In this document: positions 29,373 through 37,971 of the stretch, piece after piece | Position numbering within the stretch: position 1 is the stretch's first letter | Layout of the letters: each line of letters starts with the position of its first letter | Source: Aerococcus viridans | GTDB taxonomy: Bacteria > Bacillota > Bacilli > Lactobacillales > Aerococcaceae | Direction of reading: 5' to 3' | Length of the DNA: 64,000 nucleotides | Assembly (NCBI RefSeq): GCF_002083135.2 | Contig: NZ_NBTM02000001.1 | Span: 1,364,001 to 1,428,000, forward strand | Notes under the pieces: model-generated | The model's input: the letters and a program-made list of their open reading frames with translations, nothing else | Told to the model about the DNA's origin: nothing | Databases searched by the model: none | Made by a program: the position numbers and the translations under genes

Positions 29373-30944
29373 ATGGCTGAAGAACAAATCAAACAAGGCC
29401 ATATCGATTCAGATGCAATCCAGGAAAATAATCAGAAAGATAATAAGAAAACCGGTAAGAAATTTAAAATGCCCAATTCTTTTACCATTTTGATGATCAT
29501 TACAGCGATTATCGCAGTCTTAACTTGGATTGTGCCAGCAGGGCAATACGATACCACAGCAGATGGTAGTTTTATTGCAGGGACTTACTATACCATAGAC
29601 CAAGTGCCACAAGGGATTTGGCAAGTATTGAGTGCACCTTTTATCGGCATGATTGGAAACGATTTAACCCAAGGAGCAATTGAAATTTCCCTATTCATTC
29701 TGGTATTAGGGGGCTTTTTGAATGTGGTTACTCAAACAGGGGCCATTGACGCGGGAATTAATGCGGTTATCCAAAATAACAAGAATAACATGACTCGCCT
29801 TATTTGGATATTGATGTTCATTTTTGCCTTAGGGGGTTCATCATACGGGATGGCTGAAGAAACAATTCCATTCTATGCTTTACTGATACCCTTAATGGTG
29901 ACCGTTGGTTATGACTCACTAGTTGCAGTCGCAGTAATTTTAGTGGGGTCTGGTTTAGGCGTTCTATCATCTACTGTTAACCCATTTGCGACTGGTATTG
30001 CCTCTTCTATGGCCGGCATCGGTTTAGGGGAGGGGATTTTACCGCGTGTAATCATGTTTGTCATCATGTACATTATTGGGGCTTTCTACGTATCACGTTA
30101 TGCCAGCAAGGTCCTAGAAGATCCTAAAAACTCTCTTATCTATGATCAAATGGACGAACAGAAAGAGAAATTCAAGGTTAAAGAGGACTTAGGTGACATC
30201 ACATCAACCCAAAAATCCGTCTTAACATTATTTATCCTTGGCTTTGTCATCATGATTATGGGGCTGATTCCTTGGACCGATTTATCAAGTAATTTGACAT
30301 TCTTTGAAGATTTCCACGGAATGATAATGGGCACACCAATCCTAGGTGATTTAATCGGTCAATCTTTACTACCATTTGGTTCTTGGTACCTAAGTGAAAT
30401 TACCGTGTTATTCTTCTTAATGTCTATCATCATCGGTTTCGTAGCGAAAATTCCAGAAGAAAAATTCATTAATGACTTTATCGACGGGACCAAAGACATT
30501 TTGAGCGTAGCCTTAATTTGTGCGGTTGCCCGCGGTATCCAAGTCATCATGAATGACGGTCAAATCACCGCCACCGTATTGCACTGGGGCGAACTTTTAT
30601 TAGCCAATCTATCATCAGGTATCTTTATCGCCATTACTTACATCTTCTACATCCCAATGTCCTTCCTGATTCCATCAACATCAGGACTAGCAGCAGCGAC
30701 CATGGGGATTATGGCGCCACTAGGTAATTTCGCCGGTGTTGCAGAAAGTTTAATCGTTACTGCCTACCAATCAGCAGCCGGCTTAGTTAACTTGATTACC
30801 CCAACGTCAGGTGTTGTCATGGGTGCCTTAGCCATCGCCGGTATTGAATTGACCACTTGGTGGAAGTTCATGGCAAAATTGATTGCCGGGGTATTCCTAG
30901 TGTCAGTCGTGTTGTTGGTAGCGTTCGCATTATTAGGTTTATAA
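29373..30944 (+). CDS. arcD: Arginine/ornithine antiporter, YfcC/DcuC-type
   Basis: Product of 523 residues with AGAAGGAGG upstream. A ~45-residue charged N-terminal tail is followed by about twelve membrane segments. Motifs such as WIVPAGQYD, GGSSYGMAEETIPFYALLIP and IPSTSGLAAATMGIMAPLG place it in the YfcC family, which includes ArcD-type (ArcD2) transporters distinct from the APC-type ArcD. It should exchange external arginine for ornithine. Substrate is inferred from the operon. Confidence 0.82.
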   Translation: MAEEQIKQGHIDSDAIQENNQKDNKKTGKKFKMPNSFTILMIITAIIAVLTWIVPAGQYDTTADGSFIAGTYYTIDQVPQGIWQVLSAPFIGMIGNDLTQGAIEISLFILVLGGFLNVVTQTGAIDAGINAVIQNNKNNMTRLIWILMFIFALGGSSYGMAEETIPFYALLIPLMVTVGYDSLVAVAVILVGSGLGVLSSTVNPFATGIASSMAGIGLGEGILPRVIMFVIMYIIGAFYVSRYASKVLEDPKNSLIYDQMDEQKEKFKVKEDLGDITSTQKSVLTLFILGFVIMIMGLIPWTDLSSNLTFFEDFHGMIMGTPILGDLIGQSLLPFGSWYLSEITVLFFLMSIIIGFVAKIPEEKFINDFIDGTKDILSVALICAVARGIQVIMNDGQITATVLHWGELLLANLSSGIFIAITYIFYIPMSFLIPSTSGLAAATMGIMAPLGNFAGVAESLIVTAYQSAAGLVNLITPTSGVVMGALAIAGIELTTWWKFMAKLIAGVFLVSVVLLVAFALLGL

Positions 30945-30984
30945 ATCAGAAAATGAATAGCGTATTGAAAAGGAGTGTACTATA

Positions 30985-31935
30985 ATGACAAGTAAGAAGA
31001 TCGTTGTAGCTTTAGGTGGTAACGCCATTCTAAAAGATGACCCGAGTGCAGCAGGACAACAAGCAACCCTTAGAGAAACTGCTGCCCATTTAGTCAAATT
31101 CATTGAAAATGGGGATAAACTCATCATTACCCACGGAAACGGTCCCCAAGTAGGGAACTTATTATTACAAAATATCGCAGCGGATTCTGACAAGAACCCA
31201 GCCTTTCCACTAGATTCTTTAGTAGCTATGACACAAGGGTCTATTGGCTATTGGTTACAATCTGCCATGCAAAATGAATTAGCTAAACGCAAGCTAGATA
31301 AGTCTATAGTTTCAATGGTTACTCAGGTCATTGTGGGCGAAAATGACCCAGCCTTTGACAAACCAACAAAACCAATCGGACCATTTTACACGGAAGAAGA
31401 AGCAAAAGCAGAAATGGCCAAATCAGGCGCCACATTCGTAGAAGATGCAGGGCGTGGCTGGCGAAAAGTAGTGGCTTCACCAAAACCTGTAGCTATTAAA
31501 GAATTAGTGTCAATCCGCGACGCTGTCAATCACGGACACGTGGTCATCGCAGCTGGTGGAGGTGGTATTCCAGTTATTGAAAAAGATGGCCAGCTTGAAG
31601 GGAAAGAAGCGGTTATTGATAAAGACTTTGCTTCACAAATCTTGGCCAAAGACCTTGACGCAGATATGTTTGTTGTCCTAACAGGGGTAGACAATGTCTA
31701 CATCAACTTCAATAAGAACAACCAACAAAAATTAGATACTGTCACCGTTGAAGAATTAGACCAATATATTGCAGAAGACCAATTCGCAGCGGGCTCTATG
31801 CTACCAAAAATTCAAGCAGCCCAAGCCTTCGTCAAAGACAAGCCGGCATCTAAAGCCATCATCACTTCTCTTGAAAACTTAAGCAACTTAATAGAGAATG
31901 AAGCAGGTACCATTATCGTCAAAGACAGACCATAA
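30985..31935 (+). CDS. arcC: Carbamate kinase
   Basis: Product of 316 residues with AAAGGAGTG upstream. Shows the amino-acid-kinase motifs VALGGNAIL at the N-terminus and ITHGNGPQVGN. It transfers the phosphate of carbamoyl phosphate to ADP, giving ATP, ammonia and carbon dioxide: the energy-yielding step of the ADI pathway. Full length for the family. Confidence 0.95.
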   Translation: MTSKKIVVALGGNAILKDDPSAAGQQATLRETAAHLVKFIENGDKLIITHGNGPQVGNLLLQNIAADSDKNPAFPLDSLVAMTQGSIGYWLQSAMQNELAKRKLDKSIVSMVTQVIVGENDPAFDKPTKPIGPFYTEEEAKAEMAKSGATFVEDAGRGWRKVVASPKPVAIKELVSIRDAVNHGHVVIAAGGGGIPVIEKDGQLEGKEAVIDKDFASQILAKDLDADMFVVLTGVDNVYINFNKNNQQKLDTVTVEELDQYIAEDQFAAGSMLPKIQAAQAFVKDKPASKAIITSLENLSNLIENEAGTIIVKDRP

Positions 31936-31983
31936 AAGTTAGACATGAATGATCAGACCTTAATAATTTAGACCATAAATAAA

Positions 31984-32018
31984 ATAGGCGACACGCTGCT
32001 GATGTCACACCGCCTTTT
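31984..32018 (+). terminator. Terminator-like hairpin after arcC
   Basis: AGGCGACA and TGTC...CGCCT form an interrupted stem, followed by TTTTG. Probably a weak or partial terminator between arcC and the ArgRS-like gene. Confidence 0.5.
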
Positions 32019-32075
32019 GTTATCACTTCTCCTTAATAGAAAGAAATATGAATATGTACGGAGAAAGATGGTGAG

Positions 32076-33491
32076 TTGGTGAAAGGAACAAATGCATCCA
32101 TGCAAGATCAGAAAAAATTTCAATCGAATGAAACAAGACTTAAAAAGATCGACCACTTTAAAGAGACTTATTGGTTAAATCATGCAAATCACGCAGATCA
32201 TGCCGATATCACGGACCAAAATTACCCACAACCAGCTTGTGTCACCATTGATATGTCGAGTCCAAATATTGGAAAGCTCATGAGTTTAAATCATATTCGC
32301 TCGACAATTACTGGGCATGCTTTACAAAATATCTATCAATACGCAGGATATAAGACCGTCACAATTAACCATAAAGGGGATACCGGTGACTACTTAACGC
32401 TCCTTGTTTTCGCCATACAAACTTGGGGCGACGAGGTCACCATTGAAAAATGCCCACTCAGAGCATTTACTCGGTTATTACGGAAATTCCACGAAGAAGT
32501 AGACCTCAATCCGGAGTTAGAAGATCAAATATATTACGTTAGGCAGCAGTTAGCTAAAGAAGATTCAGCTGCTGCTAAAATTCTAGCAGATATTTACAAG
32601 CAGAGTAATCAAGCCTTTGATGGCATTTACAACCGTTTTAACGTACACTTTGATTTAAATCGGTATGAGTCTGCCTATTTAGACCAAGCAGAAGCCTGGA
32701 TTGATAAGATGGTGGCTAAAGGGATTGCCGAAGCGGACGAAGAAACAGTGACCCTTTCATTAGAACAATATGACTTGCCATTAGGTTTGTTGAAAAATGG
32801 CCAGCCGTTATATTTGGCGCGGGATATCGTTTCCGCTACGGACACCGCTAAAAAATATCAAAGCAACCTTAACTTATACGTCGTGGGTAATGAACAAACC
32901 ACGCATTTTAATCAAGTTGTCGCTTCTTTAGACAAATATACAGACGTGGACGCTGCCGAATTTATCCACGACGCGCTTGGCTATACGGCCGTATTGGGTA
33001 AACGCTACTTCAATTTGAAGCATGAAATTAAAGATATTCATGATCTGCTAGAGAAATTAGAAGCAGAATTAAGAGGTAAAAGCAGGGACTTTACTTTCCT
33101 GAACACGGATGATCAAATCGCCAAAATAGCTAGTAATAGCCTAATCTATGCCTTATTAAATCAAAAACGATTAGCAGGCATCGACCTAGACTTTGACACC
33201 ATGGTAGATGAAAAAGGGGCAACCGCCTTACATATAACAAAAACTTACCATCTCTTACTTGCAGAATTGGGAGAAACTGCATCAAGTAACACAGGAGATG
33301 TAAGTGAATCATTCAAACAAGCGATTTACCAAGCTTATATGGCAGACGAACCCTATTACATCGCCCAATACCTCAATATTTTGTGCCAGGAAGTGGACAA
33401 GTATCCGCCAGTTATGACTACTGATATTCAATTAGCCTTGAACGAATTCAATCTAGCCTTTCGATTACTAGGCTTAGAGATGACGGTATAG
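32076..33491 (+). CDS. Arginyl-tRNA synthetase paralogue, degenerate active site
   Basis: Product of up to 471 residues; the start is uncertain (TTG 32076, GTG 32079 or ATG 32100). The class I ArgRS core is plain: SSPNIGKLMSLNHIRSTITG aligns with the SSPNIAKPFHIGHLRSTVIG-type signature, followed by NHKGDTG and VVGNEQTTHFNQV. The HIGH motif reads SLNH here and the region where KMSTRKG is expected reads GKRYFNLKHEI. It also lacks the N-terminal Add1 domain and is about 90 residues shorter than ArgRS (~560). It is therefore unlikely to charge tRNA normally. Placement between arcC and arcR suggests a role in sensing or regulating arginine use; this is inference. Confidence 0.75.
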   Translation: MVKGTNASMQDQKKFQSNETRLKKIDHFKETYWLNHANHADHADITDQNYPQPACVTIDMSSPNIGKLMSLNHIRSTITGHALQNIYQYAGYKTVTINHKGDTGDYLTLLVFAIQTWGDEVTIEKCPLRAFTRLLRKFHEEVDLNPELEDQIYYVRQQLAKEDSAAAKILADIYKQSNQAFDGIYNRFNVHFDLNRYESAYLDQAEAWIDKMVAKGIAEADEETVTLSLEQYDLPLGLLKNGQPLYLARDIVSATDTAKKYQSNLNLYVVGNEQTTHFNQVVASLDKYTDVDAAEFIHDALGYTAVLGKRYFNLKHEIKDIHDLLEKLEAELRGKSRDFTFLNTDDQIAKIASNSLIYALLNQKRLAGIDLDFDTMVDEKGATALHITKTYHLLLAELGETASSNTGDVSESFKQAIYQAYMADEPYYIAQYLNILCQEVDKYPPVMTTDIQLALNEFNLAFRLLGLEMTV

Positions 33492-33521
33492 AATGAGATT
33501 GTTACAGAAAGGATATGAACT

Positions 33522-34220
33522 TTGGTAAACAGAGATTTAGAACTATATATGGAGTCGTTAGAGGACGAGCCATTCTTTGAAAATTTTACCACTGAGCAAA
33601 TGAACTTGTTGGAGAACAAAGCAAGGTTTCATCAGTACAATAAAGGACAAGTCCTATTCTTTCAATCTGATCCCCGCACCCATTCCTACTATCTGTTGAA
33701 AGGACTGGTCAAGCTCGAAAGTGTGGCTTACCAAGGCGACTTCTCCTATATCGATTTTATCGAGAAGCAGACCTTCTTTCCATATGGGTCCGTCTTTGGC
33801 AAAAAGGAATACACTTACGATGCCACAGCCACCACAGACATTGATATTCTATTGATTCCTAACGATATCTTGGAAGAAATTCTGCACGTCAACATCGCCC
33901 AACTGCGGTATATGTACAGTCAAATCACCAAGAACCTTAATTTTTTGGAAAAAAGATTGCAAGTCACAACTAGGTCTAGCGCCTATGAAAGGGTACAATT
34001 TGTCCTAGCTCTCTGGCAATATGACATGGCAAAGCCATACAAAGATGGCAATATCATTCAATACCCGCTAACAATAAATGAGCTAGCAGCAGTAGCCGGC
34101 ACCACCAGAGAAACAGCTTCAAGAGTTATCCATGACCTCAAAGAAGAAGAGCGCATCTCCTTCAAACGTAAAGCCATCTACTACTTAGATCCGCAATACT
34201 TTGAAGACATGCTTCAATAA
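33522..34220 (+). CDS. arcR: Crp/Fnr-family activator of the arginine deiminase operon
   Basis: Product of 232 residues with TTG as start and GAAAGGA upstream; an ATG nine codons in is an alternative. A cupin-like sensor barrel (about 20-125), a long helix, and a winged helix with recognition segment TTRETASRVIHDL. The Arg-Glu pair resembles CRP (RETVGR), which reads TGTGA, and the operator before arcA is TGTGA-N6-TCACA. ArcR proteins activate arc genes under oxygen limitation. Lies 30 bases after the ArgRS-like gene, as last gene of the operon. Confidence 0.82.
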   Translation: MVNRDLELYMESLEDEPFFENFTTEQMNLLENKARFHQYNKGQVLFFQSDPRTHSYYLLKGLVKLESVAYQGDFSYIDFIEKQTFFPYGSVFGKKEYTYDATATTDIDILLIPNDILEEILHVNIAQLRYMYSQITKNLNFLEKRLQVTTRSSAYERVQFVLALWQYDMAKPYKDGNIIQYPLTINELAAVAGTTRETASRVIHDLKEEERISFKRKAIYYLDPQYFEDMLQ

Positions 34221-34223
34221 ACT

Positions 34224-34303
34224 AAGCCGAAGGCTTACTCTTTACATTATGTAGTTCAGCGTAACTATTACTTTATGTATAGAATAAGAAGCCTTCGGCT
34301 TTA
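34224..34303 (+). terminator. Terminator region after arcR
   Basis: AAGCCGAAGGCTT and, about 50 bases later, AAGCCTTCGGCTTT. Each forms a small hairpin alone, and together they form a long perfect stem. A likely end of the arc operon. Confidence 0.6.
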
Positions 34304-34689
34304 GCTTTGCCTATCATTGCTTTAAAATCAGGATGCGATGCTGGGCAAGCACCAGTCTTGACTTCTGAATTACTAACCCAAGTATATTTAGTATTCAGAT
34401 TAAGCCCATCAAGGATGTTGAGACTTATTTTGAAATGAATAATCGTACATCATTAAAAACACTGTTATTTCGATAGTTACTAGTAGTTTTGATTAATCAC
34501 GGATCGCTTCGTTTCGTAGATTTTTCTAATAGTTTGGGTTTAATAGAAGGTGCATAACTTATACGTGTTGTTAACTTTGATAATTAAAGGAGATATCGAG
34601 AGCATCATACTTTTGATTAAAGACCTTAGTGTACATTTTCAAAAGTACACTAAGTTTGGAAAAGTTATGTGCAATGTATTTATTTAAAC
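34303..34689. other. Intergenic stretch with hairpin
   Basis: No convincing gene. The clearest structure is CTTAGTGTAC / GTACACTAAG (34625-34654), whose loop TTTT-C-AAAA extends the pairing. GCATAACTT near 34552 and AAGTTATGTGC near 34661 form a wider imperfect inverted repeat around it, so a small mobile-element relic is possible. Confidence 0.4.
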
Positions 34690-34957
34690 ACGGGAAGGGA
34701 TAACTAGCCATCAGCCGCTTAAGAGGATAAAATGTGAATTAGTTAGGGTTAGTGATGAAGTCGCTGTTAGGCTAACAGCGAAGTTCTTGAAACTAGAGAC
34801 ATTCAGAGTGCACGAGCCGATGTCAAAGGATGATCCAACTATGGCTCTGGGTGGTATGGTCCAGCGGCTTTTTAATGGCCTAGTCTTTCTGCCCGAATAA
34901 ATAAACACGAGATGTTTAAATTTAAAAAAATCATGGATGAATGTCCATGATTTTTTG
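34690..34957 (+). ncRNA. Candidate structured non-coding RNA
   Basis: A region of about 205 bases is closed by a long interrupted helix: CGGG (34691) with CCCG (34892), ACTAG (34703) with CTAGT (34880), CCAT (34708) with ATGG (34875), and AGCCGCT (34713) with AGCGGCT (34863). Inside are a strong hairpin TCGCTGTT/AACAGCGA (34761-34781) and GAGCC/GGCTC (34814-34847). A terminator follows (34925-34957). A possible promoter (TTGGAA, then TTTATT after 17 bases) lies just before. I do not recognise the family. Strand is assumed plus because of the terminator, but that hairpin also serves the opposing gene. Confidence 0.4.
34925..34957. terminator. Bidirectional terminator
   Basis: AAAAAAATCATGGA and TCCATGATTTTTT around TGAATG, with A and T runs on either side. 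It ends the acetyltransferase gene on the minus strand and any plus-strand transcript from the candidate RNA. Confidence 0.85.
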
Positions 34958-34958
34958 A

Positions 34959-35618
34959 TTATTGATTGTCATATATGAAAAACTCGAATGGTTCCGTTGA
35001 TTCTGAACCATCAAATTGTTCGAATAAACCTGATTGATCAAATCTTAAACTACCAGCGCGACGCATTCCTTTGTAATCATAGAAAGGATAATTACATGAA
35101 GAGTCAGTGAATAGGTAATAATTTGCTACATTTTTAGCTTCAAAATAATCTTTAGCGGCTTGGAATAATTTGCTGCCGATTCCTAGACCTTGAAAATTTG
35201 GATCCATAATAAATAGCACAATACGGCCATCGTAAGCTACATCTTTTTTAGCATTTTCTAGTAATTTTGCATCGTATTCACTTTCTATTTTCATCCGGTT
35301 ATAAAAATAGTCGGCAACTTCAGGACCTTGAGCATGAATCGTTGCAGCTGATTCGATAGTGGATTGCATCAGCATCCGGCCGTATTTAGGCTCTGAATCT
35401 GCGGATACTAAAATAACACCAGCAATCTGGCCGTCAACTTCCGCAACGGTTACCATTGAGGCATCACTCAATGAGTTGTTTAAGTTTAAGTCAACGTAAG
35501 CATCAGTTGCCTCCGGGTATTCTTCATAGTCTGATTGAAACCAAGCGCCTCGGTTTAATGCGTGTAATGCTGGATAGTCTGCAGCTTGGGCAGATCTTAA
35601 AGTAACTTCTTGTGTCAT
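34959..35618 (-). CDS. GNAT-family N-acetyltransferase
   Basis: Product of 219 residues with GGAGGTG before its start. The GNAT fold is shown by the acetyl-CoA loop DPNFQGLGIGSKLFQAA (Q/R-x2-G-x-G/A) and the preceding strand GRIVLFIMD. Substrate unknown. Transcribed alone, divergently from the ATP-grasp gene. Confidence 0.82.
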   Translation of the reverse strand: MTQEVTLRSAQAADYPALHALNRGAWFQSDYEEYPEATDAYVDLNLNNSLSDASMVTVAEVDGQIAGVILVSADSEPKYGRMLMQSTIESAATIHAQGPEVADYFYNRMKIESEYDAKLLENAKKDVAYDGRIVLFIMDPNFQGLGIGSKLFQAAKDYFEAKNVANYYLFTDSSCNYPFYDYKGMRRAGSLRFDQSGLFEQFDGSESTEPFEFFIYDNQ

Positions 35619-35736
35619 AAAACACCTCCATTTTACATTCTAACCGATGAGCATATTAAGTTCAAATGATACAGAGCGCCCGTTGTGTGGTGCTTAAAAA
35701 GGGCGAATGAATGCGTTTCCCATAACTTAACTGCAA

Positions 35737-35765
35737 TTGCTTTTGCACCCATTACCGCTTATAAT
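35737..35765 (+). promoter_or_regulatory. Promoter of the ATP-grasp/esterase pair
   Basis: TTGCTT (35737-35742), 17-bp spacer, TATAAT (35760-35765). A good vegetative promoter 68 bases before the chosen start. Confidence 0.75.
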
Positions 35766-35832
35766 GAAAGAGAGATTCTAATCAAAAATTAATGTAGAAT
35801 ACAAGCAAAAGACCTTGAGCGGAGGAAAGTAC

Positions 35833-37002
35833 ATGAATTTTATTGTGACATCACCTTTTTATCCAGAGAATTTTCAATTATTTACTAACCGGTTAAAACA
35901 GCAAGGGTTCAACGTTCTTGGCATCGGTCAAGAACCCTATGACCAATTACCACAATCATTAAAAGATGATTTGACTGAATACTACAAAGTCAACGACTTA
36001 GAAAATACTGAAGAAGTGAAAAAAGCTGTTGCTTACTTATTTTTCAAGCACGGGAAAATTGACCGGATTGAGTCGCAAAATGAGTATTGGTTGAATTTGG
36101 AAGCTGAGATTCGTGAACAGTTTAATATTCCTGGCAACAAGCCCAAAGATTTGCGTAAGGTTAAATTTAAGTCTGAAATGAAGAAGTTGTTTGCTAAAGC
36201 AGGGGTTCCAGCTGTCCCTGGTAAGGTAGCCAATAAGAAGGTTACGGTTAATCGAATTGTAAAAGAATTTGGACTACCCTTAGTGGCTAAACCCAATTCA
36301 GGTGTTGGTTCTTCAGGGACATACAAGTTAAAAGACCAAGAAGCAGTGGATAAATTTGTTGCAGAGTGGGATGAGAAGGAGGCCTATTTCTTTGAGCCTT
36401 ATATTGAAAATGCAAAATTACTATCTTATGACGGCTTGATCGATCAAAATGGGAATGTCGTCTTTGAAACAAGCTTGTATTACCGTGACCCAACTTTGGA
36501 GGTATTAAAGTACCAATTAGACTACGGCTATATTATTCAAAAGGAAATTCCAGAAAAATTACGGACGTACGGTCAAGCTATCGTCAAACAATTCGGTATG
36601 AAGGAGCGGTTCTTCCATATTGAATTCTTTGAAAATGGGGACGACTACCTAGTGGTTGAATACAACAACCGAGTGGCCGGTGGTTATACTATTGATATGT
36701 ATAACTATGCCAACCATGTGGATTTATTCCGTCAATTTGCCCGCATTGTGGACGGTCAACCTTTTGAAACACCAACTGATTCTGCTCGTTATTGCGTGGC
36801 TATTACCCACCGTGATCAAAATACTTATGCTCACGATGAAGCGGATCTACGCAGTCATTACGGCGACCGTCTTGTCTTCTCAAAACGTTTACCAGACGCT
36901 TTTGCGGCCTTACAAGGTAACCAATTCTATGGTATTTTAGCGGATACAGAAAAGGAAGTTGAAGAGATCTTCAACTACGTCCACCAACATAAAGAAGGCT
37001 AG
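35833..37002 (+). CDS. ATP-grasp domain ligase
   Basis: Product of 389 residues, starting at the ATG that follows GGAGG; a GTG-type start 18 bases earlier is less likely. The ATP-grasp parts are visible: PLVAKPNSGVGSSGTYKL (glycine-rich nucleotide loop) and HIEFFENGDDYLVVEYNNR, which carries the Mg-binding Glu and Asn-x-Arg residues. Family members join a carboxylate to an amine or thiol through an acyl phosphate. The N-terminal ~100 residues form a pre-ATP-grasp Rossmann domain. The substrate is unknown. Followed by an esterase 43 bases on, probably in one operon. Confidence 0.8.
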   Translation: MNFIVTSPFYPENFQLFTNRLKQQGFNVLGIGQEPYDQLPQSLKDDLTEYYKVNDLENTEEVKKAVAYLFFKHGKIDRIESQNEYWLNLEAEIREQFNIPGNKPKDLRKVKFKSEMKKLFAKAGVPAVPGKVANKKVTVNRIVKEFGLPLVAKPNSGVGSSGTYKLKDQEAVDKFVAEWDEKEAYFFEPYIENAKLLSYDGLIDQNGNVVFETSLYYRDPTLEVLKYQLDYGYIIQKEIPEKLRTYGQAIVKQFGMKERFFHIEFFENGDDYLVVEYNNRVAGGYTIDMYNYANHVDLFRQFARIVDGQPFETPTDSARYCVAITHRDQNTYAHDEADLRSHYGDRLVFSKRLPDAFAALQGNQFYGILADTEKEVEEIFNYVHQHKEG

Positions 37003-37045
37003 CTTTACATTGACTGTCATTTTACCCAAAACTGGAGGAAACCCC

Positions 37046-37783
37046 ATGAACGCAGAATTCTTACACCATTATTCAGGTCACTTAAATCAAGAAATGTACT
37101 TAAATCGCTACGGGCACGCAGGTATTCCGGTAGTGGTATTCCCGTCATCTGGTGGTTCTAAAGATGAATTTGCGGACTTCGGCATGATTGAAGCCGCACA
37201 TTATTTTATCGAAGAAGGAAAAGTTCAATTCTTCACCTTATCATCCCATGACCAAGAATCTTGGTTACACAAGGGCAAGTCCCAACATGACCGAGCTGAA
37301 GCCCACAATGCCTACGAACGTTATGTTATTGATGAAGCTATCCCATTCATCAAGCACTATACAGGTTGGTTTGACCCAATGATGACAACAGGTTGCTCAA
37401 TGGGTGCTTACCATGCCCTGAATTTTCAATTGAAGCATCCGGATGTCTTTAATAAAACCCTTGCCTTATCAGGCGTTTACGACGTCCGTTACTTTGGTGG
37501 TGATTTCGGCGGTGACCTAGCCGTTTACTACAACTCTCCAGTGGACTATATTTGGACCTTGAACGATCCATGGTTTATCGACCACTTGCGCCAAGCAGAT
37601 ATCGTCATTTGTACCGGTTTAGGTGACTGGGAGGCAGATGGTCTACCCGGTTACTACAAGTTGCGTGAAGCTTTTGAGAACAAAAATATCCCAGCATGGT
37701 TCGCAGAATGGGGGCCAAATGTGTCTCATGACTGGATTTGGTGGCGCCAGCAACTGCCTTATTTCCTAGGTCATATGGTCTAG
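37046..37783 (+). CDS. Esterase, alpha/beta-hydrolase (esterase D-like)
   Basis: Product of 245 residues; the ATG at 37046 has CTGGAGGA upstream, while the longer frame starts within the previous gene. Nucleophile elbow GCSMGAYHAL (Ser in G-x-S-x-G), a late Asp region (GLGDWEADG) and the catalytic His in NVSHDWIWW. The N-terminus PVVVFPSSGGSKDEF resembles the putative-esterase family (PF00756). Likely cotranscribed with the ATP-grasp ligase. Confidence 0.82.
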   Translation: MNAEFLHHYSGHLNQEMYLNRYGHAGIPVVVFPSSGGSKDEFADFGMIEAAHYFIEEGKVQFFTLSSHDQESWLHKGKSQHDRAEAHNAYERYVIDEAIPFIKHYTGWFDPMMTTGCSMGAYHALNFQLKHPDVFNKTLALSGVYDVRYFGGDFGGDLAVYYNSPVDYIWTLNDPWFIDHLRQADIVICTGLGDWEADGLPGYYKLREAFENKNIPAWFAEWGPNVSHDWIWWRQQLPYFLGHMV

Positions 37784-37803
37784 AATCTTTTAAATATTGA
37801 TTG

Positions 37804-37842
37804 GAAAAGGACGTCACGTGGTTAAGCACGGCGTTCTTTTTT
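37804..37842 (+). terminator. Terminator after the esterase gene
   Basis: AAGGACG pairs with CGTTCTT, CGTG with CACG inside, then TTTTTT. Confidence 0.75.
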
Positions 37843-37971
37843 GATGAGGTTCAAATCAGAAAAATGCACAGCTTAATCTTGGGGATTCTTTTTTCAAAGG
37901 GTCACTTATAGGTGGGAGGGCTTTGCTATGGTAAAATATAGACAAATTTTAAATCGTGGGGTGACAAGTCT

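Noticed and set aside
34711-34908. Minus-strand open frame of 65 codons
   Set aside because: No ribosome site, no recognisable domain, and it coincides with the base-paired region of the candidate RNA.
34690-34957. Known RNA families: RNase P, tmRNA, group II intron domain V
   Set aside because: Signature sequences of RNase P and tmRNA are absent, and the 34-base GAGCC...GGCTC hairpin lacks the AGC triad and GNRA loop of domain V.
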